Positions 7,854 to 16,917 of a stretch of DNA of 44,257 nucleotides are shown piece after piece. A program made the translations under genes and the position numbers. Within the stretch, counting starts at the first letter, position 1. Each line of letters starts with the position of its first letter. Where the stretch lies: contig JAOAIA010000001.1 of NCBI GenBank assembly GCA_026414955.1, forward strand, positions 1 to 44,257, in the 5' to 3' direction. The notes under the pieces are model-generated. The model was not told where the DNA came from. It was given only the letters and a program-made list of their open reading frames with translations, and searched no databases. This DNA is from Candidatus Bipolaricaulota bacterium. Lineage in GTDB: Bacteria > Bipolaricaulota > Bipolaricaulia > RBG-16-55-9 > DRXL01.

Positions 7854-8711
7854 ATGCGTCCTATCACGAAGTGCGCTTTAGCTGTCATCGGGGTGGCGCT
7901 CCTTGTGGGAGCGTGGTCTTTGTACGGGCAGCAGACGCTCACTGGACCCCAGATCTTACAGAGAGTCGAAGAGAAGGGCGGCATCGGCGGCCTCGAAGGC
8001 GAGCTGATCAGCGACATCAAGTTCGATATCGTCGGCAAAGACAAGAAGACGGCGACCAACGAATTTCGCTTCATCTCCAAGAGAAAGAAGGGCGAGCCGG
8101 ATCGGCTCTTAGTGGCGTTCGTCAAGCCCGACGACGTGCGCGGCACGCTCTTCTTGAGCATCAAGCCTGAGAACAAGGACGCCGATCTGTGGCTCTATCT
8201 GCCCGCGCTCGGCGCGGTCAAACAGTTAGTCAACACCCAAGAGCGCAAGGGGAGTTTTGCCGGGAGCAACCTCTCGTTCGAAGATTTAGGGAGCGGCTTC
8301 AAGTACAGCGAGAGCTACACCGCTGACGAGAAGGTCACTGAAGAGAAGGTCAAAGTCGGCGATAAAGAGTATAGCACCTATGTGCTGACGCTGCGCGTCA
8401 AGAAAGAGAAAGAGAGAACCGAAGACTACCCCGTGCGCAAGATGTGGGTAGAGAAAACCGAGTTCGTCGTGCTCAAGGGCGAAGCCTACAATAAGACAAA
8501 TAAGCTCGAGACCGTCTTTGAAGCGTTAGCGTTGGGCAAGTTCGAGAACGACACTGTGCCCGATAGAGTCTTAATCAGAAACGTGCTTGATGGCAGCCAG
8601 ACGACCATTAGCTTTGTGACGCGCAAGCGCCCGGCCCAACCGTTGCCGGAGAACCTCTTCGACCCGAATAATTTGAAGAACTTGAAGATTGACGACCTCC
8701 TGAGGCTCTAG
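7854..8711 (+). CDS. LolA-like outer-membrane lipoprotein-sorting protein
   Basis: The 285-residue product begins with a signal peptide (MRPITKCALAVIGVALLVGAW, mature start near GQQTLTG). The centre carries DLWLYLPALGAVKQL, KGSFAGSNLSFEDL and VRKMWVEKTEFVVLK. These are the conserved stretches of the LolA-like proteins encoded beside MMPL exporters, which are thought to carry a lipid or lipoprotein across the periplasm. The ATG at 7854 has a strong AAGGAGG; an ATG at 7794 lies inside the upstream repeat and is rejected. It is the last gene of the TetR-controlled operon. A C-terminal PENLFDPNNLKNL motif is intact and no truncation is seen. Confidence 0.88.
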   Translation: MRPITKCALAVIGVALLVGAWSLYGQQTLTGPQILQRVEEKGGIGGLEGELISDIKFDIVGKDKKTATNEFRFISKRKKGEPDRLLVAFVKPDDVRGTLFLSIKPENKDADLWLYLPALGAVKQLVNTQERKGSFAGSNLSFEDLGSGFKYSESYTADEKVTEEKVKVGDKEYSTYVLTLRVKKEKERTEDYPVRKMWVEKTEFVVLKGEAYNKTNKLETVFEALALGKFENDTVPDRVLIRNVLDGSQTTISFVTRKRPAQPLPENLFDPNNLKNLKIDDLLRL

Positions 8712-8727
8712 CCTAAGCCCTAGTGGG

Positions 8728-8749
8728 ACGGTACACCTGCCCGTACCGT
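8728..8749. terminator. Hairpin between convergent genes
   Basis: ACGGTAC/GTACCGT form a perfect 7-bp stem with an 8-base loop in the 55-base gap between convergent genes. No T tract follows on either strand, so an intrinsic terminator is uncertain. Confidence 0.35.
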
Positions 8750-8766
8750 TCCGAAGCGAGGACCCC

Positions 8767-9300
8767 TCAAGGGGGCGGGCCCTCCTCCCCTCCCCCGCCC
8801 CCTTCCCTCGCTCTCAACCCCTGACGCAACAAGAGCAAGAACACCGCTAAGAAACCAAACGCGAGTAACAAGACCCAGCCAAAGCTCAACGATATCGTGA
8901 CACTCAACGCCGTTGCCCCCAAAATCCCAGAGATTAGCACAATCGCGCCCAGACGCCATAGATGCGTCCGCACTAGTGCATCAGGCACCTCGGAGTAAGG
9001 AGCCAAGCGCCGCGCAAAAAGTTCCGCATCCCACGCGATCAGCCCGCAGAGCGCACTGCCCAAAGCCGCCCACTTATTGAGGATCGTCCCAACCGCGCTC
9101 GCCGCGAGGAGCACGAGCAGATTGACCGACGCGGGCCACGCCCAGCGCCACAAGCTTGTCACCAAGGCGAGAAGCCCTAACGCACCCGCGAGCCCAGCCC
9201 AGAGCCACTCCCCACGCATCAACCAGGTCAACGCTAATATCCCATACCCAAGCAACCAACTCGCCCGCCCTATGCCCCAAAGCACTCTTTGTGCTGTCAT
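8767..9300 (-). CDS. Membrane protein downstream of DUF58 gene, function unknown
   Basis: The 177-residue product has about five or six hydrophobic helices (for example LLALVTSLWRWAWPASVNLLVLLAA and LSFGWVLLLAFGFLAVFLLLL). It then has a low-complexity tail GGGGGEEGPPP, encoded by GC-rich sequence resembling the dispersed repeats. The ATG at 9300 shares a base with the TAA stop of the DUF58 gene (TAATG). An ORF start at 9339 would lie inside DUF58. I do not recognise the family. Its position as the last gene of a DUF4129-MoxR-DUF58 operon implies a membrane role in that system. Confidence 0.75.
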   Translation of the reverse strand: MTAQRVLWGIGRASWLLGYGILALTWLMRGEWLWAGLAGALGLLALVTSLWRWAWPASVNLLVLLAASAVGTILNKWAALGSALCGLIAWDAELFARRLAPYSEVPDALVRTHLWRLGAIVLISGILGATALSVTISLSFGWVLLLAFGFLAVFLLLLRQGLRAREGGGGGEEGPPP

Positions 9301-10649
9301 TATCGAATTGCTCCGCGACGGATGAGCGCCGCTCGCCAAGCCATCCGCCCCAGCTCGCTGCGCAGAACCCCGGCTAACGGCTGAGAGACATCCCAGTCCA
9401 CGACGCGAATCCCCGCGCGGCGCACCTGCGCCAGCAGCGCCCGACGCCGCAAATACTCTAGTCTGAGGGCCAATTCTGTCTCCGGCGCTCGCGCTACGAA
9501 TGCGCTCTCAAACAGCACGGGATTGGGAGCGACGCAGAGCACTTCGTAGCGCAGGCGCAGATCAACAATGGTCTTGACGTCGGATTCCAAAATCGGGCCG
9601 ACGAAGACCAACTGCGAGCCTGCAGGCAGTAATCGTGTTGGCAGGTTCTCTAAGTCCTCGAAGACGGCCTTATCGCCCTTTTCAGCCGAGGCGATAGCTC
9701 GCGAGAGCTTCTCCCGCTGCCAGCGCCCAAACCCCGGCCAGGTCCAGTCCAAATACTTCCCGTAGATGAGCAGCCCGACCCTGTTGCCCTGAGCCGTGAA
9801 GTACTGAGCTAATGAGAGCGCCGCGCGCACGCTGTGCTCGAAGAGCGAGGAGGCCCTCACCCCCAGGCCCTCTCCCGTTCTACGGGAGAGGGGTGGCGTA
9901 GCCAGGGTGAGGGCCACGACATCGCTGCGCTCGCGCGCATCTAAGAGAATAATCACGTCGGCGACGCGCTCCTGCTCAAACTCGTTCACAATCAGCCGAT
10001 CTTTGCGCGCCGTCGCCTTCCAATTGATATACCGGCGCTCGTCGCCGGGATAGTATTCTCTCACCCCGAAGAACTCTATCCCCGTGCCGCCCAGACGCGC
10101 TTTAATTTGCCCGGAGAAGATGCGCGTCCGCCGAGGACGGATGAGAATCTCATCGAGCCGCTCAAACGTCGGGACGATCAATAATTCGCTCTCACACGGG
10201 AGTTTCATTCTCTCGACGAACAACCCCAAGGTATCCGTGGCTGTGACTGCAAGCTCTTCCCAGCGGGCGAGGCCGCGCATACCCGTCACCGTGTACTCAA
10301 GGGCAATCGTCGCTCCCGCGGGGATGGCCTCAACCTTGGTGGGACTTTGAGAGCGCACGGTGAGCTGCGAAGGGACTGTATCGGCCAGCTCGACGAGGTC
10401 GAGCTTCGGCCCAAGATTTTTAAGCTCGACGCGCACTGTTACTCTCTCTTCGCTCGCGACGCGCTGGCCGCTCAGGCTGCGGTGCACTTTCAAAGTAATC
10501 TGGGGCAGGGCGAAATATGACCCAAGGGCAAGATAGCAGATCAACGGGAGCGCCACGACTAAGAGTTCCCCCTGGCGCAGGATCTCGCCGATCAGAATCA
10601 AGAGAAACGCTGCGCCACCGAGAAAGGCCCAGCGGCGCGGACCAAGCAT
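9300..10649 (-). CDS. DUF58 domain protein (MoxR partner)
   Basis: The product has about 449 residues. Two N-terminal membrane helices (residues 7-45) are followed by a beta-rich region (VTVRVELKNLGPKLDLVELADTVP) and then the DUF58 core GIEFFGVREYYPGDERRYINWKATARKDRLIVNEFEQE. The following VWA-like strand reads VIILLDARERSDV and lacks a DxSxS MIDAS site. A 64-bp palindromic repeat (9852-9915) is translated in frame right after it. DUF58 proteins are encoded beside MoxR AAA+ ATPases and are thought to help assemble or mature membrane or secreted proteins. The ATG at 10649 lies 2 bases after the MoxR stop; a GTG at 10655 overlapping that stop is an alternative. Confidence 0.88.
   Translation of the reverse strand: MLGPRRWAFLGGAAFLLILIGEILRQGELLVVALPLICYLALGSYFALPQITLKVHRSLSGQRVASEERVTVRVELKNLGPKLDLVELADTVPSQLTVRSQSPTKVEAIPAGATIALEYTVTGMRGLARWEELAVTATDTLGLFVERMKLPCESELLIVPTFERLDEILIRPRRTRIFSGQIKARLGGTGIEFFGVREYYPGDERRYINWKATARKDRLIVNEFEQERVADVIILLDARERSDVVALTLATPPLSRRTGEGLGVRASSLFEHSVRAALSLAQYFTAQGNRVGLLIYGKYLDWTWPGFGRWQREKLSRAIASAEKGDKAVFEDLENLPTRLLPAGSQLVFVGPILESDVKTIVDLRLRYEVLCVAPNPVLFESAFVARAPETELALRLEYLRRRALLAQVRRAGIRVVDWDVSQPLAGVLRSELGRMAWRAALIRRGAIR
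9852..9915. repeat. Nested palindrome inserted in frame in DUF58 gene
   Basis: Outer arms GGCCCTCACCC/GGGTGAGGGCC and inner perfect arms CCTCTCCCGT/ACGGGAGAGG. It encodes roughly residues ALTLATPPLSRRTGEGLGV in the DUF58 protein without a stop. Related to the element at 38596-38650. Confidence 0.85.
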
Positions 10650-10651
10650 AC

Positions 10652-11605
10652 TCACTCTATCTTCGGTACAGGGACGCGCTCTAATATTTCTGAGACGATA
10701 TCGCGCTCGGAGAGCTTCTTCATCCATAGTTCGGGTTGTAAGATCAATCTATGGGCGAGCGCCGCATGAGCTATAGACTTGACATCGTCGGGGATCACAT
10801 AATCGCGCCCCTCTAGGGCTGCTCGCGCACGCGATAACTTCAGCAACGCTAATGAGCCGCGCGGACTGGCCCCGACTAAGACCCTCCCATCGGCGCGCGT
10901 CGCCCGCACCAGCTCGACGATATATCGCTCGATATCCGGGTGCACGAAGACCGTCTCTAGCGCGTGGCGCATCGCCAGCAGCTCTTCAGAGTTTAAGACT
11001 CTCTGAAGCTGCGGCTCGTCAGCACCGCGCTCGCGGCGGCGTCTCAAGATCTCTTGCTCGTGCTCCGCCGACGGATACCCCAGCGACAGCCGCACCATAA
11101 ATCTGTCAAGCTGCGCTTCAGGCAGAGGGAACGTCCCTTCAAATTCGATGGGGTTCTGCGTGGCCATCACAATGAACGGGTGGGGCAGGGGGAGTGTCTG
11201 CCCTTCCAAGGTCACGTGAAACTCCTGCATCGCTTCCAGAAGCGCCGATTGTGTCTTCGGCGACGCGCGGTTGATCTCATCGGCTAAGATCAGGTTGGCA
11301 AAGATCGGCCCTGGGCGCAGCTCGAAGCGCCCACTATGACGTTCATAAATATACGTCCCGGTGATGTCGCCGGGCAAGAGATCGGGTGTGAACTGAATTC
11401 GCTTAAATTCCAAGCCCAACACCGCTGCGAAGCTCTTCGCTGTAAGCGTTTTTGCTAAGCCTGGTAGATCCTCAAAGAGAATATGTCCGCCCGCAAGCAC
11501 GGTGATCAAGACTTGCTCTAATACGGCACGCTTGCCGATGACGGCCTTCTCGACTTCATCTAAGATCTTCTGTGCGTTCTCCGCGATGGTCGCGACGGCG
11601 TTCAT
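10652..11605 (-). CDS. MoxR-family AAA+ ATPase (first copy)
   Basis: The 317-residue product has the MoxR architecture: AVIGKRAVLEQVLI, Walker A in EDLPGLAKT, FTPDLLPGDITGTYIY, Walker B ILADEINRASPKTQSALLEAMQE, sensor ATQNPIEFEGTFPLPEAQLDRF, and GASPRGSLALL near sensor 2. The Walker A glycine before Lys-Thr is alanine (GLAKT), a variant present in some MoxR subgroups. MoxR ATPases act as chaperones with DUF58/VWA partners, here the next gene. The ATG at 11605 has an excellent GGGGGAGG and overlaps the preceding membrane-protein gene by 50 bases. A second MoxR is encoded at 33250. Confidence 0.95.
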   Translation of the reverse strand: MNAVATIAENAQKILDEVEKAVIGKRAVLEQVLITVLAGGHILFEDLPGLAKTLTAKSFAAVLGLEFKRIQFTPDLLPGDITGTYIYERHSGRFELRPGPIFANLILADEINRASPKTQSALLEAMQEFHVTLEGQTLPLPHPFIVMATQNPIEFEGTFPLPEAQLDRFMVRLSLGYPSAEHEQEILRRRRERGADEPQLQRVLNSEELLAMRHALETVFVHPDIERYIVELVRATRADGRVLVGASPRGSLALLKLSRARAALEGRDYVIPDDVKSIAHAALAHRLILQPELWMKKLSERDIVSEILERVPVPKIE

Positions 11606-12212
11606 AAGCCTCCCCCGCGAAGTGCTCTAAAATATTCGTAAGCTGCGAGATCTCGTGAAGGCGGCGCGCCCGCTGCTGGATAGAGATAGGCAGATGCTCA
11701 CGAAGCCAGAGCCAGCCCCGCTCTGTCGCTGATGTGGGAAACTCTAGCTCCAGGGCGTCATAGAGGTCAGGCAGGATCTCCTTGAAGCGCCGCCGCGCCT
11801 CGCCCTCAGCAATGTCCTCACGCACGACGATCCAGTGGAGAGCGATCTCGCCCACGGCGCGATGCAGATTCCAGCGCGCCAGCTCCCCATGACACGCCAG
11901 CTCGATCTTGCGCGCCAGCGCCTGCACCGGCCCAGTAAGAGTGCTTCGCTCTTCCTCACGAGCTTGGTGACGCCCGCGCAGCACCAAGTCTATAATCACG
12001 TAGTAGACGCTCAGACCCCCAATGACTAAAAAGACCATCCAGACCAAGCCGAAGGGCAGGCTCTCTAGGCGCAGCTTCCACAGCCATAGCTCGTACACAA
12101 TATAGCGCAAAAACTTCTCGCGCAGCACCTCACCGTAGAGGAGCGTCAGCGCTATCGCGAGAGCTAAAAGCGCAAGCCCGATCCAGAACCATCGCTGCTT
12201 TAAGATTCTCAT
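11556..12212 (-). CDS. Membrane protein of DUF4129-MoxR operon, function unknown
   Basis: The 218-residue product has two hydrophobic helices (residues 9-26 and about 52-77, LPFGLVWMVFLVIGGLSVYYVIIDLVL) and a helical cytoplasmic domain rich in Arg and Glu. The start overlaps the DUF4129 gene stop (ATGA at 12212) and its 3' end overlaps the MoxR start by 50 bases, so the three genes are tightly coupled. No family recognised. Position suggests an inner-membrane subunit of the same MoxR system. Confidence 0.75.
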   Translation of the reverse strand: MRILKQRWFWIGLALLALAIALTLLYGEVLREKFLRYIVYELWLWKLRLESLPFGLVWMVFLVIGGLSVYYVIIDLVLRGRHQAREEERSTLTGPVQALARKIELACHGELARWNLHRAVGEIALHWIVVREDIAEGEARRRFKEILPDLYDALELEFPTSATERGWLWLREHLPISIQQRARRLHEISQLTNILEHFAGEAYERRRDHRGERTEDLR

Positions 12213-13111
12213 GCGGGATGGGGCACCTCAAGAGGCCCTCTCTTGTCTCCGTAGAGGCGCGCGATCTCCTCTAAGAGTTGAATCGCTTCGCGTTCTTGCT
12301 CCGGCGTGGGGCGTGCGGGGCTGTAGCGCGCCCACTCGAAGAGCCGCGACAGCCGGATAATATGCCCTTCGAGCACCCCGATCTGTGCCAGCCTGCTCTC
12401 GAACTCCCGCGCGGTCATGGCGCGCGAAATTTCTAGATGAAATCGCTCGCTCACGAGATGGCACATCTCGCGGTAGCATCGCAGGATCGTCTCGTGCACC
12501 GGCGCGCCATAGCGCAGCTCTTGGGCGTATTGTTTAGAGAGAGCGGCAAGCTCTTCGGCAGCAGTCGGTTGGGCGCGCGCCCGCCATAAACGCCATACTA
12601 TGAAGATCGTCACCCCCAGTGCAAGCAGAGCTAGGAGCACGAAGAGAAATATACCCCACGGGGGGACGTGCACTTGTTCTAGCGTAGGGAAGGGCTGAGT
12701 CGGCTCCTCAGGGAGAACGCCCGTTCCTGGAGGAGCACCCTCTGGCTCTGTGAAGAAGGGCCGGTCGCGCCAGCGCATCAGAATCAATAAGATCGCAGCG
12801 AACCAAACCGCTGCGGGGATGGCGCGCTTGAGGGCCTCCCACAGGCTCCTCGGCCACAAGATGACCGAGATGAGAGAGATCACTACCAAAGTTCCCAGAA
12901 AGACGATCAGGACTTGTTCCCAAAACGACGAGAGATTCTGCTCTGGCGGCTGAGGGCGCGACAGCACCCTCGATGACCCTTCTGAAGATTCCGGCGGCGG
13001 GCCGTAGCGCGTTCCGACAAACGAAACCCGCGACAGCCCCGCGGCCAACAGCACCAGCGCGAGCACAGCAACAACGGGAATCACCAAGCGCCATTTGGTG
13101 AACATAATCAT
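12209..13111 (-). CDS. DUF4129 domain membrane protein
   Basis: The 300-residue protein has an N-terminal membrane helix, two central helices (SFWEQVLIVFLGTLVVISLISVI, AIPAAVWFAAILLILM) and another at about residues 155-180. A C-terminal cytoplasmic domain carries ILRCYREMCHLV, RAMTAREFESRL and LSRLFEWARYS. That C-terminal pattern (CYREM ... TAREFE ... LFEWARYS) is DUF4129, commonly encoded with MoxR and DUF58. The first ATG (13111) is favoured by GGAG 5-6 bases upstream; the next ATG is at 13105. It is the first gene of the five-gene operon running down to 8767. Confidence 0.85.
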   Translation of the reverse strand: MIMFTKWRLVIPVVAVLALVLLAAGLSRVSFVGTRYGPPPESSEGSSRVLSRPQPPEQNLSSFWEQVLIVFLGTLVVISLISVILWPRSLWEALKRAIPAAVWFAAILLILMRWRDRPFFTEPEGAPPGTGVLPEEPTQPFPTLEQVHVPPWGIFLFVLLALLALGVTIFIVWRLWRARAQPTAAEELAALSKQYAQELRYGAPVHETILRCYREMCHLVSERFHLEISRAMTAREFESRLAQIGVLEGHIIRLSRLFEWARYSPARPTPEQEREAIQLLEEIARLYGDKRGPLEVPHPA

Positions 13112-13116
13112 CTCAG

Positions 13117-13163
13117 CTCCTGAAGTCGCCGGCTCAGGAGAGGCAAGCGCGCTGCAGCACGCT
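13117..13163. repeat. Composite palindromic repeat between aspS and DUF4129 gene
   Basis: CTCCTGA/TCAGGAG stem followed by AGCGCGCTGCAGCACGCT. Second copy of the composite found at 7748-7790. Confidence 0.7.
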
Positions 13164-13164
13164 C

Positions 13165-14934
<1,770 letters not shown>

Positions 14935-14963
14935 ACTCTATCTATCTCCCTTTCTGGTGTTTG

Positions 14964-15061
14964 AATCGCGGAAAGCACGGCAGGATCACGGAAGACGCGG
15001 AAGACGACAAAGGCTTTTTTCCGCGCTCTCCGTGGCCATTCCGTGTGCTCCGCGATTCACA
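14964..15061. repeat. 98-bp imperfect inverted repeat upstream of aspS
   Basis: Ends TGAATCGCGGA and TCCGCGATTCA are complementary. The arms continue imperfectly (AAGCACGG against CCGTGTGC, CACGGAAGACGCGGAA against TTCCGCGCTCTCCGTG) around a central run of T. It resembles a small non-coding MITE-like element or a large transcript hairpin. No transposase gene is nearby. Confidence 0.7.
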
Positions 15062-15068
15062 ATATCCC

Positions 15069-15734
15069 TCACACTTTGCGTACTGCCACCACATACGTCA
15101 CCAGCCCCAGCGTGTCGTCGAGCGTAACGTCATGAGAGAGATTGCGTCGGCACCACTGGGCCATATCTTCAGGCGCCACGGTGAAATCTGAAGATTCTTG
15201 GCGTCGGCCCGGAGCCAAGTGCGTGAAGACTAAGCCCGCGCGTGCTACGCGGAAGAGCTCCCTCAAGAGCGCGTTCATATACCCGAATGGGTCGTCGCTG
15301 ATGGGATAGCCCAAGACACTGAGCAAGAAGACGATATCAAATTCGTTCTCAGCAAACGGCTGTGCCAGCACGTCACGGCGCTCAAAGTACGGCCCAAAAC
15401 GCTTGATCGCGCCCGAGACCATCTTCTCACTCAAATCCACCCCTACATACGAGCGATAGCGCACCCCGTGCGCGTCCAGATATTTCTTGAGATACCCCAA
15501 CCCGCAGCCGACGTCCAAGATCGTCCGATCTGTCAGATCAAACTTCTCTACAGCGTGCTGGAAGATCTTCTGCTGCACGGCTTCGTCGGGGTACTCCAAG
15601 ACCGCCATGTCGTCGCCGGCTAAGACGATATTGCGCGCGTCGAAGAACGCCGCGTACTCGTAGTGATCGCGAAAGCGCTTCGGCTTATACAGCGCCATGC
15701 GCCGCCGCACACGACTCCAGAGCTTCGAGAGCAT
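15069..15734 (-). CDS. Class I SAM-dependent methyltransferase
   Basis: The 221-residue protein shows motif I ILDVGCGLGYLKKY (residues 72-85), an acidic residue after strand 2 (YVGVDLSEKM), and FDIVFLLSVLGYPI for motif IV-V. This is the seven-strand Rossmann fold of type 11-like methyltransferases acting on small molecules or lipids. Nothing indicates the acceptor. It follows the beta-helix gene by 15 bases on the same strand and is probably cotranscribed with the aldehyde dehydrogenase. Confidence 0.88.
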   Translation of the reverse strand: MLSKLWSRVRRRMALYKPKRFRDHYEYAAFFDARNIVLAGDDMAVLEYPDEAVQQKIFQHAVEKFDLTDRTILDVGCGLGYLKKYLDAHGVRYRSYVGVDLSEKMVSGAIKRFGPYFERRDVLAQPFAENEFDIVFLLSVLGYPISDDPFGYMNALLRELFRVARAGLVFTHLAPGRRQESSDFTVAPEDMAQWCRRNLSHDVTLDDTLGLVTYVVAVRKV

Positions 15735-15749
15735 AGAGTGATTATATCG

Positions 15750-16907
15750 CTAGTGGCACTTGTGAGCTATCTCGGCGACAGACGCCTCATGGAGCGCACC
15801 AAAGTCCGTACCGTTTTGGCTTACAGCCGTCTCACGACACTCCCTAATATTTTCGGCGCTGAACGCCCACAGCCCGTAATTGCGATTGTTCCTGATCTCT
15901 ACGCGGGTGAGCCAGACTGTGATGTCGCTGTGGGCGATCTCCGCGCCGTTACTGCCGTTGCCTTCTAAAAGAACGTTGCGCAGCGTCAATTCGATCTTGC
16001 CCTCGGCGTCAATGCCGTCGTCGCGGAAGTTACGCACCGTGAGATTCTCTAGAAAGACGGTGCTCTGGCCACGCACGGTGATCCCGTCAACGTCCCCTAA
16101 GCCTGTGCCGTCAAGAATAACTTCGTCGCGACTGGCCCCGCGAATTCTTATGTTCTTATCACGAATCGTTAAGAACTCTTTGTACACCCCCGGCGCGACG
16201 AAGATCGCGCCCTCTCCCACAAGCAAGCCCGCTGGAACGTGCTCATTGACGTCACCCAAGCCGTTGAGGCCCATGCTTGCTTGCCAGGCGTCAATCGCTG
16301 CTTGAATAGTAGGAAAATCGTCAGGGACGCGCGAGCCGCTGCGATTGCCCTCACCGGAGAGCTGCGAGGTGCTATCAGCACGAATGCCGTAGCCCTTGTT
16401 GCCCCCGATAGTATTCTGAGAGATCTGCACCTGCGAAGCTTCGATGAAGACGCCGTCGCCGGCGTTCCCTGTGATCGTATTTCCCACCACAGAGATCTCT
16501 TGGCTGCTGATCACGGCGACCCCAACGTCTGCGCTTCCTGAGATCGTATTGGCCTTCAGGGTCACGCGGCGGCTGAGCGCGATCCCCACAGCTCCGTGTA
16601 CTGCCAGGGATGTAATCGAGACGTTTTCAGTCTTGGCGATGTTGATCTGCCCCTCAAGCCGAGCACCTTCGGAGCCGACGATCTGTATGGGCTTGGCGAT
16701 CAGAATGTTCTCCCGATACGTCCCAGATCGGATGTGGAGCGTGCTCCCACTGCGCGCGGCGTCAATAGCTTTTTGAATCTGCGCAAACGCGCACCCCGAC
16801 GGACAAATTGTCAGATTCTGCGGCGAGACGAACAACACCCAGACCGTTACACCTATCCCGACCACAGCTATAGCCCCAACTCCGACGACTAGCCAACGAC
16901 GAGGCAT
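15750..16907 (-). CDS. Membrane-anchored right-handed beta-helix protein
   Basis: The product has 385 residues. After a single N-terminal membrane helix (residues 7-29, LVVGVGAIAVVGIGVTVWVLF) come repeated short strands with N-T/N-R turns (ISVVGNTITGNAGDGVFIEAS, QISQNTIGGNKGYGIRADS, VTLKANTISGSADVGVAVI). This is typical of pectate-lyase-like or NosD-like parallel beta-helices. A second block starts near FPTIQAAIDAWQASMG. No catalytic motif was identified, so binding or structural roles are as likely as sugar cleavage. The ATG at 16907 follows the aldehyde dehydrogenase stop by about 10 bases; the upstream start at 17027 is inside that gene. Extracytoplasmic location is expected. Confidence 0.8.
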   Translation of the reverse strand: MPRRWLVVGVGAIAVVGIGVTVWVLFVSPQNLTICPSGCAFAQIQKAIDAARSGSTLHIRSGTYRENILIAKPIQIVGSEGARLEGQINIAKTENVSITSLAVHGAVGIALSRRVTLKANTISGSADVGVAVISSQEISVVGNTITGNAGDGVFIEASQVQISQNTIGGNKGYGIRADSTSQLSGEGNRSGSRVPDDFPTIQAAIDAWQASMGLNGLGDVNEHVPAGLLVGEGAIFVAPGVYKEFLTIRDKNIRIRGASRDEVILDGTGLGDVDGITVRGQSTVFLENLTVRNFRDDGIDAEGKIELTLRNVLLEGNGSNGAEIAHSDITVWLTRVEIRNNRNYGLWAFSAENIRECRETAVSQNGTDFGALHEASVAEIAHKCH

Positions 16908-16917
16908 ACTGAGTCTC

